A stretch of DNA of 64,000 nucleotides from Planctomonas sp. JC2975 (GTDB lineage Bacteria; Actinomycetota; Actinomycetes; Actinomycetales; Microbacteriaceae). The notes under the pieces were generated by a model. It made no database searches, was not told the DNA's origin, and saw nothing but the letters and a program-made list of their open reading frames with translations. The stretch covers positions 518,480 to 582,479 of the forward strand of contig NZ_JABEKS010000002.1 of assembly GCF_012985205.1 (NCBI RefSeq), in the 5' to 3' direction. The translations under genes were made by a program, and so were the position numbers. This document shows positions 35,520-44,378 of this stretch, piece by piece. The first letter of the stretch is position 1. Each line of letters starts with the position of its first letter.

Positions 35520-36659
35520 GTGATCTCGTTCTCCGACCTCCCGATCCGCGACGATCTTCGCGGTAAGTCCCCGTACGGCGCGCCTGTGGCAGCCGTACCC
35601 GTGGCGCTGAACGTGAACGAGAACACACATCCGATTCCTGACGAGGTCGTCGCTGACATCCTCGAGTCGGTCGGCGAGGCCTTGAAGGGCGCGAACCGGT
35701 ATCCGGATCGGGAGTTCGGCGAACTCCGGGCCTCGCTCGCCGGCTATCTCGGCCACGGACTCGACGCCTCCAACATCTGGGCGGCGAACGGTTCCAACGA
35801 GGTGCTGCAGCAGATCCTTCAGGCGTTCGGAGGGCCGGGCCGTTCGGCGCTCGGCTTCGCGCCGACGTATTCGATGTATCCGCTGCTGGCATCCGGAACG
35901 GGCACGTCGTGGATCGCCGCCGATCGCGAGGCGGACTACGCCATCTCGCCTGACCACGCGGCGAAGTGGGTGCGTGAAGCGAGGCCGGATGTCGTCATCA
36001 TCTGCGCCCCGAACAACCCGACGGGGACTCCGCTCGGTCTCGATGTCGTCGAGGCCGTGTACGAGGCGAGCGACGGCATCGTCGTGGTCGACGAGGCGTA
36101 CCAGGAGTTCATGCCGGAGGATTCTTCGAGCGCCTTGACGCTTCTCCCGGGTCGTGAGCGGCTCATCGTGTCGCGCACCATGAGCAAGGCCTTCGCGTTC
36201 GCCGGCGTCCGGGTGGGCTATCTTGCAGCGGATCCCGCTGTGACTGATGCCCTGCGCCTGGTCAGACTCCCGTACCACCTCTCCGTGCTGACGCAGGCGG
36301 CAGCCATTGCGGCGCTTCGGCACTCCGACGAGATGCTCGCCACTGTTCACGACATCGTGCGCCAGCGGGACCGGATCGCAGATGGCCTGCGAGGCCTCGG
36401 ATACCTCGTGCACGACAGCGGCAGCAACTTCGTGCTCTTCGGCGGTGTGTCCGATCCGCACGCGATGTTCCTCGCGCTGCGCGACCGCGGCATCCTGGTG
36501 CGCGATGTGGGCATCACGAACCACCTGCGCGTGAGTGCCGGCACGGAGGCGGAGACCACGGCGTTCCTCGAGGCGATGATCGACCTCGGCCCTGCGTCGA
36601 CAGCGGCTTCGATGTCAGGGCTGCGCCCCTCATCGACTCAATCGGCACGCTCAGCGTGA
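35520..36659 (+). CDS. hisC: Histidinol-phosphate aminotransferase
   Basis: A 379-residue PLP enzyme of aminotransferase class I/II, for the seventh step of histidine synthesis. PLP contacts: ANGSNEVLQQILQAFG (~92), VIICAPNNPTGTPLG (~160-174), VVVDEAYQEF (~188), and the Schiff-base Lys in SRTMSKAFAFAGVRVGYL (Lys ~224). The substrate-phosphate Arg is in LRVSAGTEAET. The GTG start lies six bases after TAACAT (35508-35513), fitting a leaderless transcript. The last ~14 residues ([13 protein letters not shown]) and the stop codon lie inside the first copy of a 79-bp duplication, so the C-terminal tail may be acquired. Confidence 0.94.
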   Translation: MISFSDLPIRDDLRGKSPYGAPVAAVPVALNVNENTHPIPDEVVADILESVGEALKGANRYPDREFGELRASLAGYLGHGLDASNIWAANGSNEVLQQILQAFGGPGRSALGFAPTYSMYPLLASGTGTSWIAADREADYAISPDHAAKWVREARPDVVIICAPNNPTGTPLGLDVVEAVYEASDGIVVVDEAYQEFMPEDSSSALTLLPGRERLIVSRTMSKAFAFAGVRVGYLAADPAVTDALRLVRLPYHLSVLTQAAAIAALRHSDEMLATVHDIVRQRDRIADGLRGLGYLVHDSGSNFVLFGGVSDPHAMFLALRDRGILVRDVGITNHLRVSAGTEAETTAFLEAMIDLGPASTAASMSGLRPSSTQSARSA

Positions 36660-36780
36660 GCCTGCGGCCCCCGCTGAGCGCACCTCAATCGCCGATATCG
36701 CGGCTGCGCCCCTCATCGACTCAATCGGCACGCTCAGCGTGAGCCTGCGGCCCCCGCTGAGCGCACCTCAATCGCCGATA
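36619..36780. repeat. Exact 79-bp tandem duplication between hisC and hisB
   Basis: Bases 36619-36697 and 36702-36780 are identical over all 79 positions, separated by TCGC (period 83). Each copy contains an inverted repeat, GCTCAGCG ... CGCTGAGC, with outer pairing ATCGGC ... GCCGAT, and a smaller alternative hairpin GCTCA-GCG-TGAGC. The first copy includes the hisC stop codon; the second ends at the hisB promoter (TAGGCT at 36779-36784). Identity this complete points to a recent duplication or to selection on the hairpin. Confidence 0.95.
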
Positions 36781-36791
36781 GGCTTGAGGGC

Positions 36792-37394
36792 ATGAGCAGC
36801 CGCACCGCGAGCATCCGCCGCGAGACCAGCGAGTCGAGCATCGAGCTGTCGCTCGATCTCGATGGCACCGGCCGCAGCAGCATCCACACGACGGTGCCGT
36901 TCTACGACCATCTGCTCACGGCATTCGCCAAGCACTCGCTCACCGATCTGACCGTTCGCGCCAAGGGCGACATCGAGATCGACGTGCACCACACCGTGGA
37001 AGACGTGGGCATTGTGCTCGGTCAGGCGATCCGGGATGCGCTCGGCGACAAGTCCGGCATCTCCCGTTATGGGGACTCCACGGTGCCACTCGACGAAGCA
37101 CTCGTGCAGGCCGTCGTCGACATCTCGGGGCGCCCCTATCTGGTGCACACCGGCGAGCCGGTCGGATTCGAGCACCACCTCATCGGCGGCCACTTCACCG
37201 GATCCATGGTGCGCCACGTCTTCGAGGCCATCGCGTTCAACGCCGCGCTCACGGTGCACGTCCGGGTGCTGAGCGGCCGGGATCCGCACCACATCGCCGA
37301 GACGGAGTTCAAGGCGTTCGCGCGAGCGTTCCGGCAGGCGAAGGCACTCGATCCGCTCGTTGAGGGCATCCCGTCGACGAAGGGCGCCCTGTGA
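36792..37394 (+). CDS. hisB: Imidazoleglycerol-phosphate dehydratase
   Basis: A 200-residue monofunctional dehydratase (no fused phosphatase), for the sixth step of histidine synthesis. It consists of two similar halves with metal-binding His/Glu clusters: [18 protein letters not shown] and [19 protein letters not shown] in the first, [24 protein letters not shown] and [11 protein letters not shown] in the second. Length is as expected (~195-200). A -10-like TAGGCT seven bases before the ATG suggests that it can be started from its own leaderless promoter at the edge of the duplicated repeat. hisH overlaps its stop codon by 4 bp. Confidence 0.96.
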   Translation: MSSRTASIRRETSESSIELSLDLDGTGRSSIHTTVPFYDHLLTAFAKHSLTDLTVRAKGDIEIDVHHTVEDVGIVLGQAIRDALGDKSGISRYGDSTVPLDEALVQAVVDISGRPYLVHTGEPVGFEHHLIGGHFTGSMVRHVFEAIAFNAALTVHVRVLSGRDPHHIAETEFKAFARAFRQAKALDPLVEGIPSTKGAL

Positions 37395-38068
37395 CAGGGG
37401 CGGCCGAGAACGGGTCGGCGGAGCGCGTGCCCTCGATCGTCGTCCTGGACTACGGATCCGGGAACATCCACTCGGCCGCAAAGGCGCTGGAAGCCGTCGG
37501 CGCCGATGTGACCGTGACGTCCGACCGTCGGGCCGCGATGGACGCCGACGGGCTCGTCGTGCCCGGCGTCGGCGCGTTCAAGGCCGTGATCGACCAGCTG
37601 CGTTCCGTGCGCGGGGGAGAGATCATCGATCGCCGTCTCGCCGGCGGTCGACCCGTTCTCGGGATCTGCGTCGGCATGCAGGTGCTGTTCGCGCACGGAG
37701 TCGAGCACGGACACGACGCCGAGGGCCTCGGCGAATGGCCGGGCACGATCGAGCGGCTGAAAGCTCCCGTCCTGCCGCACATGGGGTGGAACACCGTGAA
37801 CGCCCCCGCCGACTCCGTTCTCTTCGACGGTGTGCGGGACGAGCGCTTCTACTTCGTCCACTCCTTCGGCGCGCAGCAGTGGGAACTGGAGGCCTCCGGC
37901 CCGTTCGCCGCGGCGAAGCTGACCTGGGCCGACTACGGAGGTCCGTTCCTGGCCGCTGTCGAGAACGGTCCGCTCACGGCAACGCAATTCCACCCGGAGA
38001 AGTCCGGTCAGGCCGGCATGCGGCTGCTGCGCAACTGGGTGCAGAGTCTTCCCGTGCACGCGGCGTAG
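37391..38068 (+). CDS. hisH: Imidazole glycerol phosphate synthase, glutaminase subunit
   Basis: A 225-residue glutamine amidotransferase that feeds ammonia to HisF. The triad is visible: the nucleophile Cys in [13 protein letters not shown] (~93-105), His in [14 protein letters not shown] (~200), and the neighbouring Glu of the HPEKS motif. The N-terminus [23 protein letters not shown] is characteristic of HisH. The GTG start overlaps the hisB stop (GTGA). hisF, its partner, is not in the window, although priA follows. The insert [19 protein letters not shown] is typical of actinobacterial forms. Confidence 0.95.
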   Translation: MTGAAENGSAERVPSIVVLDYGSGNIHSAAKALEAVGADVTVTSDRRAAMDADGLVVPGVGAFKAVIDQLRSVRGGEIIDRRLAGGRPVLGICVGMQVLFAHGVEHGHDAEGLGEWPGTIERLKAPVLPHMGWNTVNAPADSVLFDGVRDERFYFVHSFGAQQWELEASGPFAAAKLTWADYGGPFLAAVENGPLTATQFHPEKSGQAGMRLLRNWVQSLPVHAA

Positions 38069-38129
38069 AACGCGAGACGCCGCGGTCCGGCATCCGTCAT
38101 CCCCTCCTCACCGAAAGAACCCAGCACCG

Positions 38130-38876
38130 ATGGCTCCCTTCACCGACACGCCCAAGCTCGAGCTCCTTCCCGCTGTCGACATCGCCGACGGCAAGGCGGT
38201 GCGTCTGACGCAGGGGGAGGCCGGCAGCGAGACGAGCTACGGCGATCCCGTCGATGCCGCGGCGGAGTGGGCGGATCAGGGCGCCGAGTGGATCCACCTC
38301 GTCGACCTCGACGCGGCATTCGGACGCGGCGACAACCGCGACGTGCTCAAGGCAGTGCTGCACGCGCGACGCGACGTGCAGATCGAGCTGTCGGGCGGCA
38401 TCCGTGACGACGAGTCGCTGGAGCGCGCGCTGGAACTCGGCGCGAAGCGCGTCAACCTCGGCACCGCAGCCCTGGAGAACCCCGAGTGGGCGGCGGATGC
38501 CATCTCCCGCTACGGCGAGGCGATCGCCGTCGGGCTCGACGTGCGCGGCACCACCCTTGCGGCTCGAGGATGGACGCGCGACGGCGGCGACCTCTGGGAT
38601 GTGCTGGCGCGTCTGGAAGACGCCGGATGCGCGCGCTATGTGGTGACGGACGTCACGAAGGACGGCACCCTGCGCGGCCCGAACCTCGAGCTCCTCAAGC
38701 AGGTCACGGAACGCACGGACCGGCCGGTGGTCGCATCCGGGGGCATCTCGAACCTCGACGACATCGCGGCGCTGAGGGAGCTCGTGCCGAGCGGAATCGA
38801 GGGCGCGATCGTCGGCAAGGCGCTGTACGCCGGCGCGTTCACGCTCGCGGAGGCGCTGGACGTTGCCGGACGCTGA
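38130..38876 (+). CDS. priA: Phosphoribosyl isomerase (HisA/PriA)
   Basis: A 248-residue TIM-barrel isomerase. It has the general base Asp in [23 protein letters not shown] (~9-31), the phosphate loop [13 protein letters not shown] (~89-101), the second catalytic Asp in [16 protein letters not shown] (~171-186) and [13 protein letters not shown] (~203-215). In actinobacteria the single enzyme usually serves both histidine (HisA) and tryptophan (TrpF) synthesis, for which the RSSG-like loop varies; dual activity is therefore expected but not shown. It lies 61 bp after hisH, with GAAAG upstream. The SseB gene overlaps its end. Confidence 0.92.
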   Translation: MAPFTDTPKLELLPAVDIADGKAVRLTQGEAGSETSYGDPVDAAAEWADQGAEWIHLVDLDAAFGRGDNRDVLKAVLHARRDVQIELSGGIRDDESLERALELGAKRVNLGTAALENPEWAADAISRYGEAIAVGLDVRGTTLAARGWTRDGGDLWDVLARLEDAGCARYVVTDVTKDGTLRGPNLELLKQVTERTDRPVVASGGISNLDDIAALRELVPSGIEGAIVGKALYAGAFTLAEALDVAGR

Positions 38877-39687
38877 CCCGAGCACCGGAGCCGTCGGTGG
38901 TGGGGAGCACCGTGATCGGCATCTCTTCGGCTCGACCGATCGCGCCGACTCCGCCGGGCTCCCGTGGGAGGGCCGCCACTTCGAGCAGAACACGGCGACG
39001 GACGACGACGGGTCGGCGGATCCGGCACTGCTGAAGGCTCTGACGGACTTCGCCGACGGGCGAGCGGATGCAGCGCAGGTGGTCGAGGCGGTTCGCGCCG
39101 CGCGCCTCCTGGTTCCGCTCCTCGCCCATGCGGGCGAACTGGGCGAGACGCCGGAGGGACACCTCGTCGACAAGACGCAGGAGTTGTCGATCGCGACGGT
39201 CCAGGCGCCGGACGGGCGAGCGGTGCTGCCGGCGTTCACGTCCGTCACCACCATGTCGGCCTGGAACCAGAAGGCCAGGCCCGTGCCGGCCGTCGGGCCG
39301 CGCATCGCGCTCGCCGCGGCGAGCGAAGAGACGGAGCTGGTGGTGATCGACCCGACCAGCCCGACCGAGTTCGTGCTGCGGCGGCCGATGGTGAGGGCAC
39401 TGGCGACGGGTGCGGAGTGGATCGCCCCGTGGTCCGATCCCGAAGTAGTCGACGCATTCGGCGCCGCAACGCTGGGCGAGAGCGACGTGGTCGGCCTGCG
39501 GGTGTCCAGCGGGGATCCGTCAGCGCGGCTGGCTGGTCCCGAGGCCCAGGTGGGCGTCGTGCTGCGTTCCGGCCTGGATGCCGACGCCCTGCGAGCGCTC
39601 GTCGCCAGGCTGTCGGAGGCGTGGGGCGCATCCGCGGTCATCGCCGAACGGGTCGACTCCCTGTCGCTACGGCTGCTGTCTGCCTGA
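38863..39687 (+). CDS. SseB family protein
   Basis: A 274-residue protein starting with TTG at 38863, overlapping the end of priA by 14 bp; no other in-frame start lies close by. The core (~60-185) matches SseB N-terminal domains: [35 protein letters not shown], then [22 protein letters not shown] (the L-P-x-F-T-S motif) and [15 protein letters not shown] second C-terminal ~85-residue domain has an alternating helix/strand look. SseB-like proteins downstream of hisA/priA are frequent in actinobacteria; function is unknown. Translation coupling to priA indicates a shared operon. Confidence 0.85.
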   Translation: MPDADPSTGAVGGGEHRDRHLFGSTDRADSAGLPWEGRHFEQNTATDDDGSADPALLKALTDFADGRADAAQVVEAVRAARLLVPLLAHAGELGETPEGHLVDKTQELSIATVQAPDGRAVLPAFTSVTTMSAWNQKARPVPAVGPRIALAAASEETELVVIDPTSPTEFVLRRPMVRALATGAEWIAPWSDPEVVDAFGAATLGESDVVGLRVSSGDPSARLAGPEAQVGVVLRSGLDADALRALVARLSEAWGASAVIAERVDSLSLRLLSA

Positions 39688-39704
39688 GCGGGCCACGGTC
39701 CGGC

Positions 39705-40127
39705 TCAGATCACCGAGCCGGTGTACTTCTCGCCCGGCCCGGACCCGGGGGCGTCCGGAATCGACGACGTCTCGCGGAACGTCAGCTGGAGGCTCCGCAG
39801 ACCGTCGCGGAGACTGCGCGCGTGCTGGTCTCCGATGTGCTGCGCACTCGCGGTCACCAAGCCGGCGAGAGCGTCGATCAGCTTGCGGGCTTCGTCGAGA
39901 TCGGTCTGCGTCTCCGGGTCGTCCGCGAGGCCGCACTTCACCGCCGCAGCACTCATCAGATGGACGGCAGTGGTCGTGATGACCTCGACCGCCGGCACAT
40001 CCGCAATGTCGCGCGTGGCGCCGGCGATCGCTGCGGCCTCCGCCTCGAGGTCGATGTCCGCTGCGGTGATCTCCACGAAGTCGGGTGAGTTCTGGTCCTC
40101 GAACCGGTGTACGTGCTGATCGGACAT
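39705..40127 (-). CDS. DUF1844 domain protein
   Basis: A 140-residue protein with the DUF1844 core at ~42-115: AVEVITTTAVHLMSAAAVKCGL, then DLDEARKLIDALAGLVTAS and LRDGLRSLQLTFRE. The family is short, soluble and helical; in actinobacteria it lies just upstream of infC, on the opposite strand, as it does here. Function is unknown. SD GGAGG is directly ahead of the ATG on the minus strand. It ends 17 bp from SseB, convergently. Confidence 0.88.
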   Translation of the reverse strand: MSDQHVHRFEDQNSPDFVEITAADIDLEAEAAAIAGATRDIADVPAVEVITTTAVHLMSAAAVKCGLADDPETQTDLDEARKLIDALAGLVTASAQHIGDQHARSLRDGLRSLQLTFRETSSIPDAPGSGPGEKYTGSVI

Positions 40128-40180
40128 GGGGCCTCCGCGTGCGTGAAGAAAAGTCGGGTGAAGGGGAGTGGTTGGGACGA

Positions 40181-40468
40181 TTCGGCCGCGCCCGCAGCGT
40201 CTGCTAGACTATGTCGGGCCTTCGGAGCACTATGCCTCGAAGGGAAAGTGGAGATTCTCCCACCCGCGCTTGACCGCTTCATCAGGTTACCGGGTCGTTA
40301 CGCACTCCGCCGAGGAGACGAAAGTCGCCGAGGTTGACGTAGAGGGTGCGGGATGCACGGCCGTGCGTGAGCACGGATCGCATGTGTGTGAGAACTCTCT
40401 GCCGACCATCCTGCGGCATCGCCGAAGGATGCCCGCCCAAGAGAAATGCTCGATCAGAGGAGCCACGC
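40181..40468 (+). promoter_or_regulatory. infC promoter and ~250-nt leader
   Basis: TTCGGC (40181-40186) and TAGACT (40205-40210), with an 18-bp spacer, form a plausible promoter in the 341-bp gap between DUF1844 and infC. The transcript would have a ~250-nt leader that holds several possible hairpins (for example CCGTGC-GTGA-GCACGG at about 40363-40378) and no credible ORF. infC-rpmI-rplT operons are often controlled by L20 or IF3 at the leader level. The leader here resembles no model that I can name. Confidence 0.55.
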
Positions 40469-41098
40469 ATCAGCGATCCCCGTACCAATGACCGTATCCG
40501 CGTCCCCGAGGTTCGCCTCGTCGGCCCAGGCGGAGAACAGATCGGCGTCGTCAAGATCGAGGTCGCCATCCGTCTCGCACAAGAGGCGGACATGGACCTC
40601 GTGGAGGTGGCTCCGAATTCGAAGCCGCCAGTCGCCAAGATCATGGACTACGGCAAGTACAAGTACGAGGCTGCGCAGAAGGCCAAAGAGGCCAGGCGCA
40701 ACCAGGCGAACACCGTGCTCAAAGAGGTGCGGTTCCGCCTCAAGATCGACAAACACGACTACGAGACCAAGCGCAAGCGCGCAGAGGGATTCCTCAAGGC
40801 CGGGGACAAGGTCAAAGCCATGATCCTGTTCCGCGGACGCGAGCAGTCCCGCCCCGAGCAGGGTGTGCGCCTGTTGCAGCGGTTCGCCGAAGATGTGGCG
40901 GAATTCGGTTCAGTGGAATCGAACCCGACCATCGACGGTCGCAACATGGTCATGGTCATCGGCCCTCTGAAGAACAAGTCGGAGGCCAAGGCCGAGGCCA
41001 ACGCACAACGTGCCGCGAACCGCGCGCGCTCCCAGCAGCAGCGCGCGGGTGTGGCCACCGAGGCGGAAACCCCCTCCGCCACCGATGAGGAGAAATAA
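40469..41098 (+). CDS. infC: Translation initiation factor IF-3, apparent ATC start
   Basis: A 209-residue initiation factor that keeps the 30S subunit free and checks the start codon. N-domain: [27 protein letters not shown] (~2-28); linker and C-domain: [40 protein letters not shown] (~88-127). A 30-residue Ala/Lys/Glu-rich tail follows. The conserved N-terminus begins at ATC (40469), six bases behind AGAGGAG (40456-40462); the nearest in-frame ATG is over 120 bases upstream and lacks a site. Rare starts (AUU, AUC) in infC permit autocontrol by IF-3 itself. rpmI overlaps its stop by one base. Confidence 0.93.
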   Translation: MSDPRTNDRIRVPEVRLVGPGGEQIGVVKIEVAIRLAQEADMDLVEVAPNSKPPVAKIMDYGKYKYEAAQKAKEARRNQANTVLKEVRFRLKIDKHDYETKRKRAEGFLKAGDKVKAMILFRGREQSRPEQGVRLLQRFAEDVAEFGSVESNPTIDGRNMVMVIGPLKNKSEAKAEANAQRAANRARSQQQRAGVATEAETPSATDEEK

Positions 41099-41292
41099 TG
41101 CCCAAGCAGAAGACCCACTCCGGGGCCAAGAAGCGGTTCAAGCTCACCGGCAGCGGCAAGGTGATGAAGCAGCAGGCCGGCATGCGCCACCACCTGGAGC
41201 TGAAGACGAGCCGTCGCACGCGTCGGCTCAACCAGGACCAGGTGCTCCCGACGGTCGACGCCAAGGTCGCCAAGAAGCTTCTCGGCAAGTAA
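41098..41292 (+). CDS. rpmI: Ribosomal protein bL35
   Basis: A 64-residue basic ribosomal protein of the large subunit. [20 protein letters not shown] and [10 protein letters not shown] are the standard L35 signature stretches; length is exactly typical. Its ATG shares one base with the infC TAA stop (TAATG), so translation is coupled. rplT follows after 28 bp. Confidence 0.97.
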   Translation: MPKQKTHSGAKKRFKLTGSGKVMKQQAGMRHHLELKTSRRTRRLNQDQVLPTVDAKVAKKLLGK

Positions 41293-41320
41293 GCCGAAAC
41301 GACGCGAAGGATATTGAGCA

Positions 41321-41710
41321 ATGGCAAGAGTGAAGAGGGCCGTCAACGCCCACAAGAAGCGTCGGGTCGTCCTCGAGCGCGCTGAGGGATACCGCGGACA
41401 GCGGTCGCGCCTCTACCGCAAGGCCAAGGAGCAGGTCACCCACTCGCTGGTCTACAGCTACCGTGACCGTCGTGCCCGGAAGGGCGACTTCCGTCGCCTG
41501 TGGATCCAGCGCATCAACGCCGCGAGCCGCCAGAACGGCCTCACCTACAACCGCTTCATCCAGGGCCTGAACCTGGCCGGCATCGAGGTGGACCGTCGCA
41601 TCCTGGCCGAGCTCGCCGTGAACGAGCCCGCCACGTTCGCGTCGCTGGTCGAGACCGCGAAGAAGGCGCTGCCGGCGGACACGTCCGCTCCGCGCGCCGA
41701 CGCCGCTTAA
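41321..41710 (+). CDS. rplT: Ribosomal protein bL20
   Basis: A 129-residue early assembly protein of the large ribosomal subunit: [59 protein letters not shown] and [19 protein letters not shown]. This is the full L20 pattern, with a ~12-residue Ala/Asp tail beyond the family core. SD GAAGGA lies upstream of the ATG. It is the last gene of the infC operon and a common repressor of that operon. A strong terminator follows. Confidence 0.97.
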   Translation: MARVKRAVNAHKKRRVVLERAEGYRGQRSRLYRKAKEQVTHSLVYSYRDRRARKGDFRRLWIQRINAASRQNGLTYNRFIQGLNLAGIEVDRRILAELAVNEPATFASLVETAKKALPADTSAPRADAA

Positions 41711-41722
41711 GCATCACCGCAC

Positions 41723-41757
41723 AACGGCCCGGTTCCCTCCTGGGGAGCCGGGCCGTT
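41723..41757 (+). terminator. Terminator of the infC-rpmI-rplT operon
   Basis: AACGGCCCGGTTCCC (41723-41737) pairs with GGGGAGCCGGGCCGTT (41742-41757), with one bulge and a four-base loop (TCCT). A TTTCG tail follows. The site begins 13 bp after the rplT stop. Confidence 0.88.
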
Positions 41758-41892
41758 TCGCATGTTCCGCCAGGCGTGCGCGCCGCGGCCCGGCCGTGTG
41801 ATCGCGGTGCGCCGGCCGGGGACGCGCACGGGACCGGCGGCGCGGCGCACAAGACAGGCACAGTGAACACGGCGGCACAGTAGGCTAAGCGC

Positions 41893-42693
41893 GTGCTGGA
41901 CAACCCCCGCTCGCCCAGGGTGCGCGCCGTCGCCAAGCTTGCGAAGAAGCCAGCGCGCGCGGATACGGGTCTCTTCTTGCTCGAGGGCCCTCAGGCTGCC
42001 CGTGAGGCCCTCACGTGGCGTCCCGAGCTCGTGGTCGAGTTGTTCGCGACGACGCACGCCTTCCACAAGCACGACGATGTCGCGTCGTTGGCGAAGCGGG
42101 CCGACGTGAATGTGGAGTTCGTCACGGAGCAGGTGCTGGATGCCATGGCGGACACCGTCACACCGCAGGGCTTCGTCGCGGTCTGTCGCATGTTCACGTC
42201 GTCGCTCGACGATGTCTTCGGGGCGCGTCCCAGGCTCATCGCGGTGCTGGAGGAGGTGCGTGATCCGGGGAACGCGGGCACGATCATCCGTGCCGCGGAC
42301 TCCGCGGGGGCGGACGCCGTGGTCTTCTCCGGGCACACCGTCGATCTGTACAACACGAAGGTGGTGCGGTCGACGACGGGTTCGTTGTTCCATCTGCCGG
42401 TGGCCGTCGGTGCGTCGATCGATGAGGTCTTGACCAGGTCGAAGGCGGCGGGCCTGCGTGTCATCGCCGCGGACATGGCCGGTGACGACCTTTTGGTGGC
42501 GCGGATGAGCGGTGAACTCGCCGAGCCGACTGCGTGGGTTTTCGGCAACGAGGCGCACGGCCTGTCCGAGGAGGCCGTCGAGCTGGTGGACCGAGTGATC
42601 ACCGTGCCGATCTACGGCCATGCCGAGTCGATGAATCTTGCGACCGCGGCGTCGGTCTGCCTCTACGAGTCGGCGTTCGCGCAGCGCAGCTGA
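41893..42693 (+). CDS. TrmH/SpoU family RNA 2'-O-methyltransferase
   Basis: A 266-residue SPOUT-class methyltransferase with an N-terminal SpoU substrate-binding domain (~1-95) and the knotted SAM domain. Motif 1 is LEEVRDPGNAGTIIRAADSAGADAVVF (~118-144), motif 2 AWVFGNEAHGLSEEAVELVD (~216-235), motif 3 ITVPIYGHAESMNLATAASVCLYE (~238-261). The gene position between rplT and pheS is conserved in Gram-positive bacteria, where the enzyme is believed to modify 23S rRNA. TAGGCT (41881-41886) six bases ahead of the GTG supports a leaderless start. Confidence 0.92.
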   Translation: MLDNPRSPRVRAVAKLAKKPARADTGLFLLEGPQAAREALTWRPELVVELFATTHAFHKHDDVASLAKRADVNVEFVTEQVLDAMADTVTPQGFVAVCRMFTSSLDDVFGARPRLIAVLEEVRDPGNAGTIIRAADSAGADAVVFSGHTVDLYNTKVVRSTTGSLFHLPVAVGASIDEVLTRSKAAGLRVIAADMAGDDLLVARMSGELAEPTAWVFGNEAHGLSEEAVELVDRVITVPIYGHAESMNLATAASVCLYESAFAQRS

Positions 42694-42743
42694 GTCCCAC
42701 GGCGAGGCGAACGGCAGCGCGCTCCGATGGACTTTGTCACGAG

Positions 42744-43565
42744 TCAGTGACGTCGGGTGGTTGTCGCGAGGACGGCCGCGTAATCCATGGTGAACGAGCC
42801 GCCTGCGTCGTCGATGACCGTGCTCATGCCCTCCAGCAACGGTCGCAGTTGCTCGGCGGCGAGTCGGTTGAGTCCGCCGGAGGTGGGAAGGGCGTCGATC
42901 CATTCGTCGCGCGAATAGACACGCTTCCAGTCGAAGCGCCACTGCTCGATATCGGTGAAACCACCTGCTCCGCGGATGCCGTCGGCCGCCTTGTCGAGCT
43001 GCGACCCGTACGCCCCCGCGCCGGCGGTCATGCCTGCCGCGATCGGATTGCCCGGCAGGACTCGGGCGAAGACCTCACCGAACGCGGCGCCGATCGGCTC
43101 GGGGAATCGCATCACGTTCCAGAACAACGCGAGGCGCCCGCCGGGCCGCAAGACCTCCGCGGCTTTTCGGGCACCGGCGACGGGATCGATCCAGTGCCAG
43201 GTCTGGCCCGCGATCACGAGGTCGAACCTGCGACCGGCGGCATTCCACTTCTCGAACTTCGCCACCTCGACGGTGAAGCCGCGCGAGCGGGCCAACGTCG
43301 CCATCCGATCGTCGACGTCTACGCCCAGCACGTCGGCACCGCGCTCGTGGAATGGAATGGCGGAGATCCCGGTGCCGATGCCGACGTCGAGCACGTCCAT
43401 GCGCGGTGTGTCGTGCCTGGTCTCGGCGATGATCCGGTCGACCAGCGCGTCCGGGTATCGCGGGCGCGCGCGGTCGTACGCTTCTGCGTTCGCTCCGAAC
43501 GACTCGGCCATCTGTCGTGCCCTGTGGGATTCGGATGCCACCGAACGCTCGGGTAGAGTGACCAT
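42744..43565 (-). CDS. Class I SAM-dependent methyltransferase
   Basis: A 273-residue small-molecule methyltransferase of Methyltransf_11 type: FGANAEAYDRARPRYPDALVDRII (~26-49), SAM motif I VLDVGIGTGISAIPFHERGADVLGVD (~59-84), RFDLVIAGQTWHWIDPVAGARKAAEVLRPGGRLALFWN (~115-152). Similar proteins include trans-aconitate-methyltransferase-like enzymes and stress-linked members; the substrate is unknown. The ATG lies six bases after TATAGT on the minus strand, so the transcript appears leaderless. The start codon is inside a 41-nt palindrome shared with the divergent TetR gene, which most likely represses it. Confidence 0.87.
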   Translation of the reverse strand: MVTLPERSVASESHRARQMAESFGANAEAYDRARPRYPDALVDRIIAETRHDTPRMDVLDVGIGTGISAIPFHERGADVLGVDVDDRMATLARSRGFTVEVAKFEKWNAAGRRFDLVIAGQTWHWIDPVAGARKAAEVLRPGGRLALFWNVMRFPEPIGAAFGEVFARVLPGNPIAAGMTAGAGAYGSQLDKAADGIRGAGGFTDIEQWRFDWKRVYSRDEWIDALPTSGGLNRLAAEQLRPLLEGMSTVIDDAGGSFTMDYAAVLATTTRRH

Positions 43566-43596
43566 GCGCCCACTATAGGTGGGCGCATGGTCACTC
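43556..43596. promoter_or_regulatory. 41-nt perfect palindrome over the divergent promoters
   Basis: Arms of 18 bp, GAGTGACCATGCGCCCAC (43556-43573) and its exact reverse complement (43579-43596), surround the 5-nt centre TATAG. The methyltransferase -10 (TATAGT, minus strand) is at the centre and its ATG is inside one arm; the mirror ATG on the plus strand lies in the other arm. Placement between a TetR gene and its neighbour is that of a TetR operator, but 18-bp perfect arms are longer than most such operators. Confidence 0.85.
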
Positions 43597-43635
43597 ATCC
43601 ATCGCGATCGCGCTCGGCGAACGAGGAGATCTCAC

Positions 43636-44226
43636 GTGGCGCCCACCGGAGTCGCACTGCAGGACGCCCGTGCCCGACTGTTCGAGGCGGCGGACCGGGT
43701 GGTCCTCCGCGACGGCCCGAACGGTCTCACGAGCCGAGCGGTCACCGAGGAGCTCGGTGTTGCGAAGGGCGTGCTGCACCGACATTTTCCTGACTTCGAC
43801 ACCTTCCTTGCGGAGTGGGTGGAGCAGAAGGTCGTTGGACTCGGCGACCTCGCCGACGGGCTGCGGGCCAGGGCAGGCGCGGCGAGCGTGGTGACGAACC
43901 TGCGCGGCGCCCTGGTGCGCGTCTTCGACCCCTTCGGCTTGGCGACGATCCGCATTGTCATCGCAAGGGATGGTGTGCGGGCCCGGCTGCGGGCACACGG
44001 CGAACACCCGCTGTCGTATCTCGGTGAGGCGACGAACGTGCTCACTGGCTACCTTGCGGACGAGCAAAGTCGCGACCGACTGGTGCCGTCCGCCGATCCG
44101 CGCACGCTCGCACTCGCGCTGATGGGCTCGGGCCACCTGCTGTTCGCCGGGGAGCTCAGTGCGTTGCCATCCGAGGCTGCCGTCGACGAAGTGGTGGCAT
44201 CGATTCTCATCGGTGTCGAGCCCTGA
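43636..44226 (+). CDS. TetR/AcrR family transcriptional regulator
   Basis: A 196-residue regulator whose N-terminal HTH is ARLFEAADRVVLRDGPNGLTSRAVTEELGVAKGVLHRHFPDFDTFLAEWVEQ (~12-63). The recognition helix region GVAKGVLHRHFPD is standard TetR. The remaining ~130 residues are helical, with ALMGSGHLLFAGELS near the C-terminus. A GAGGAGA Shine-Dalgarno precedes the GTG at 43636. It diverges from the methyltransferase, and the palindrome between them is its probable operator. The inducer is not known. Confidence 0.9.
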   Translation: MAPTGVALQDARARLFEAADRVVLRDGPNGLTSRAVTEELGVAKGVLHRHFPDFDTFLAEWVEQKVVGLGDLADGLRARAGAASVVTNLRGALVRVFDPFGLATIRIVIARDGVRARLRAHGEHPLSYLGEATNVLTGYLADEQSRDRLVPSADPRTLALALMGSGHLLFAGELSALPSEAAVDEVVASILIGVEP

Positions 44227-44378
44227 GACCGCGCCGAACCTCCGCTGAGGACGTGACCTGTGCCCGTCCGCACGCACTGGATTCTGTCGCCCACGATGCG
44301 AACTCGAGGCCGACGGACGCGACTGACGTCCGTCGTCACATCGGTTCCGCGGCCGACTCGAGGTAGCGAGCGTAGCGT

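Noticed and set aside
43587..43793. A 68-codon ORF from the mirror ATG of the 41-nt palindrome
   Set aside because: It overlaps the TetR gene in another frame and is Arg/Ser-rich without family resemblance; the mirror ATG is explained by the palindrome.
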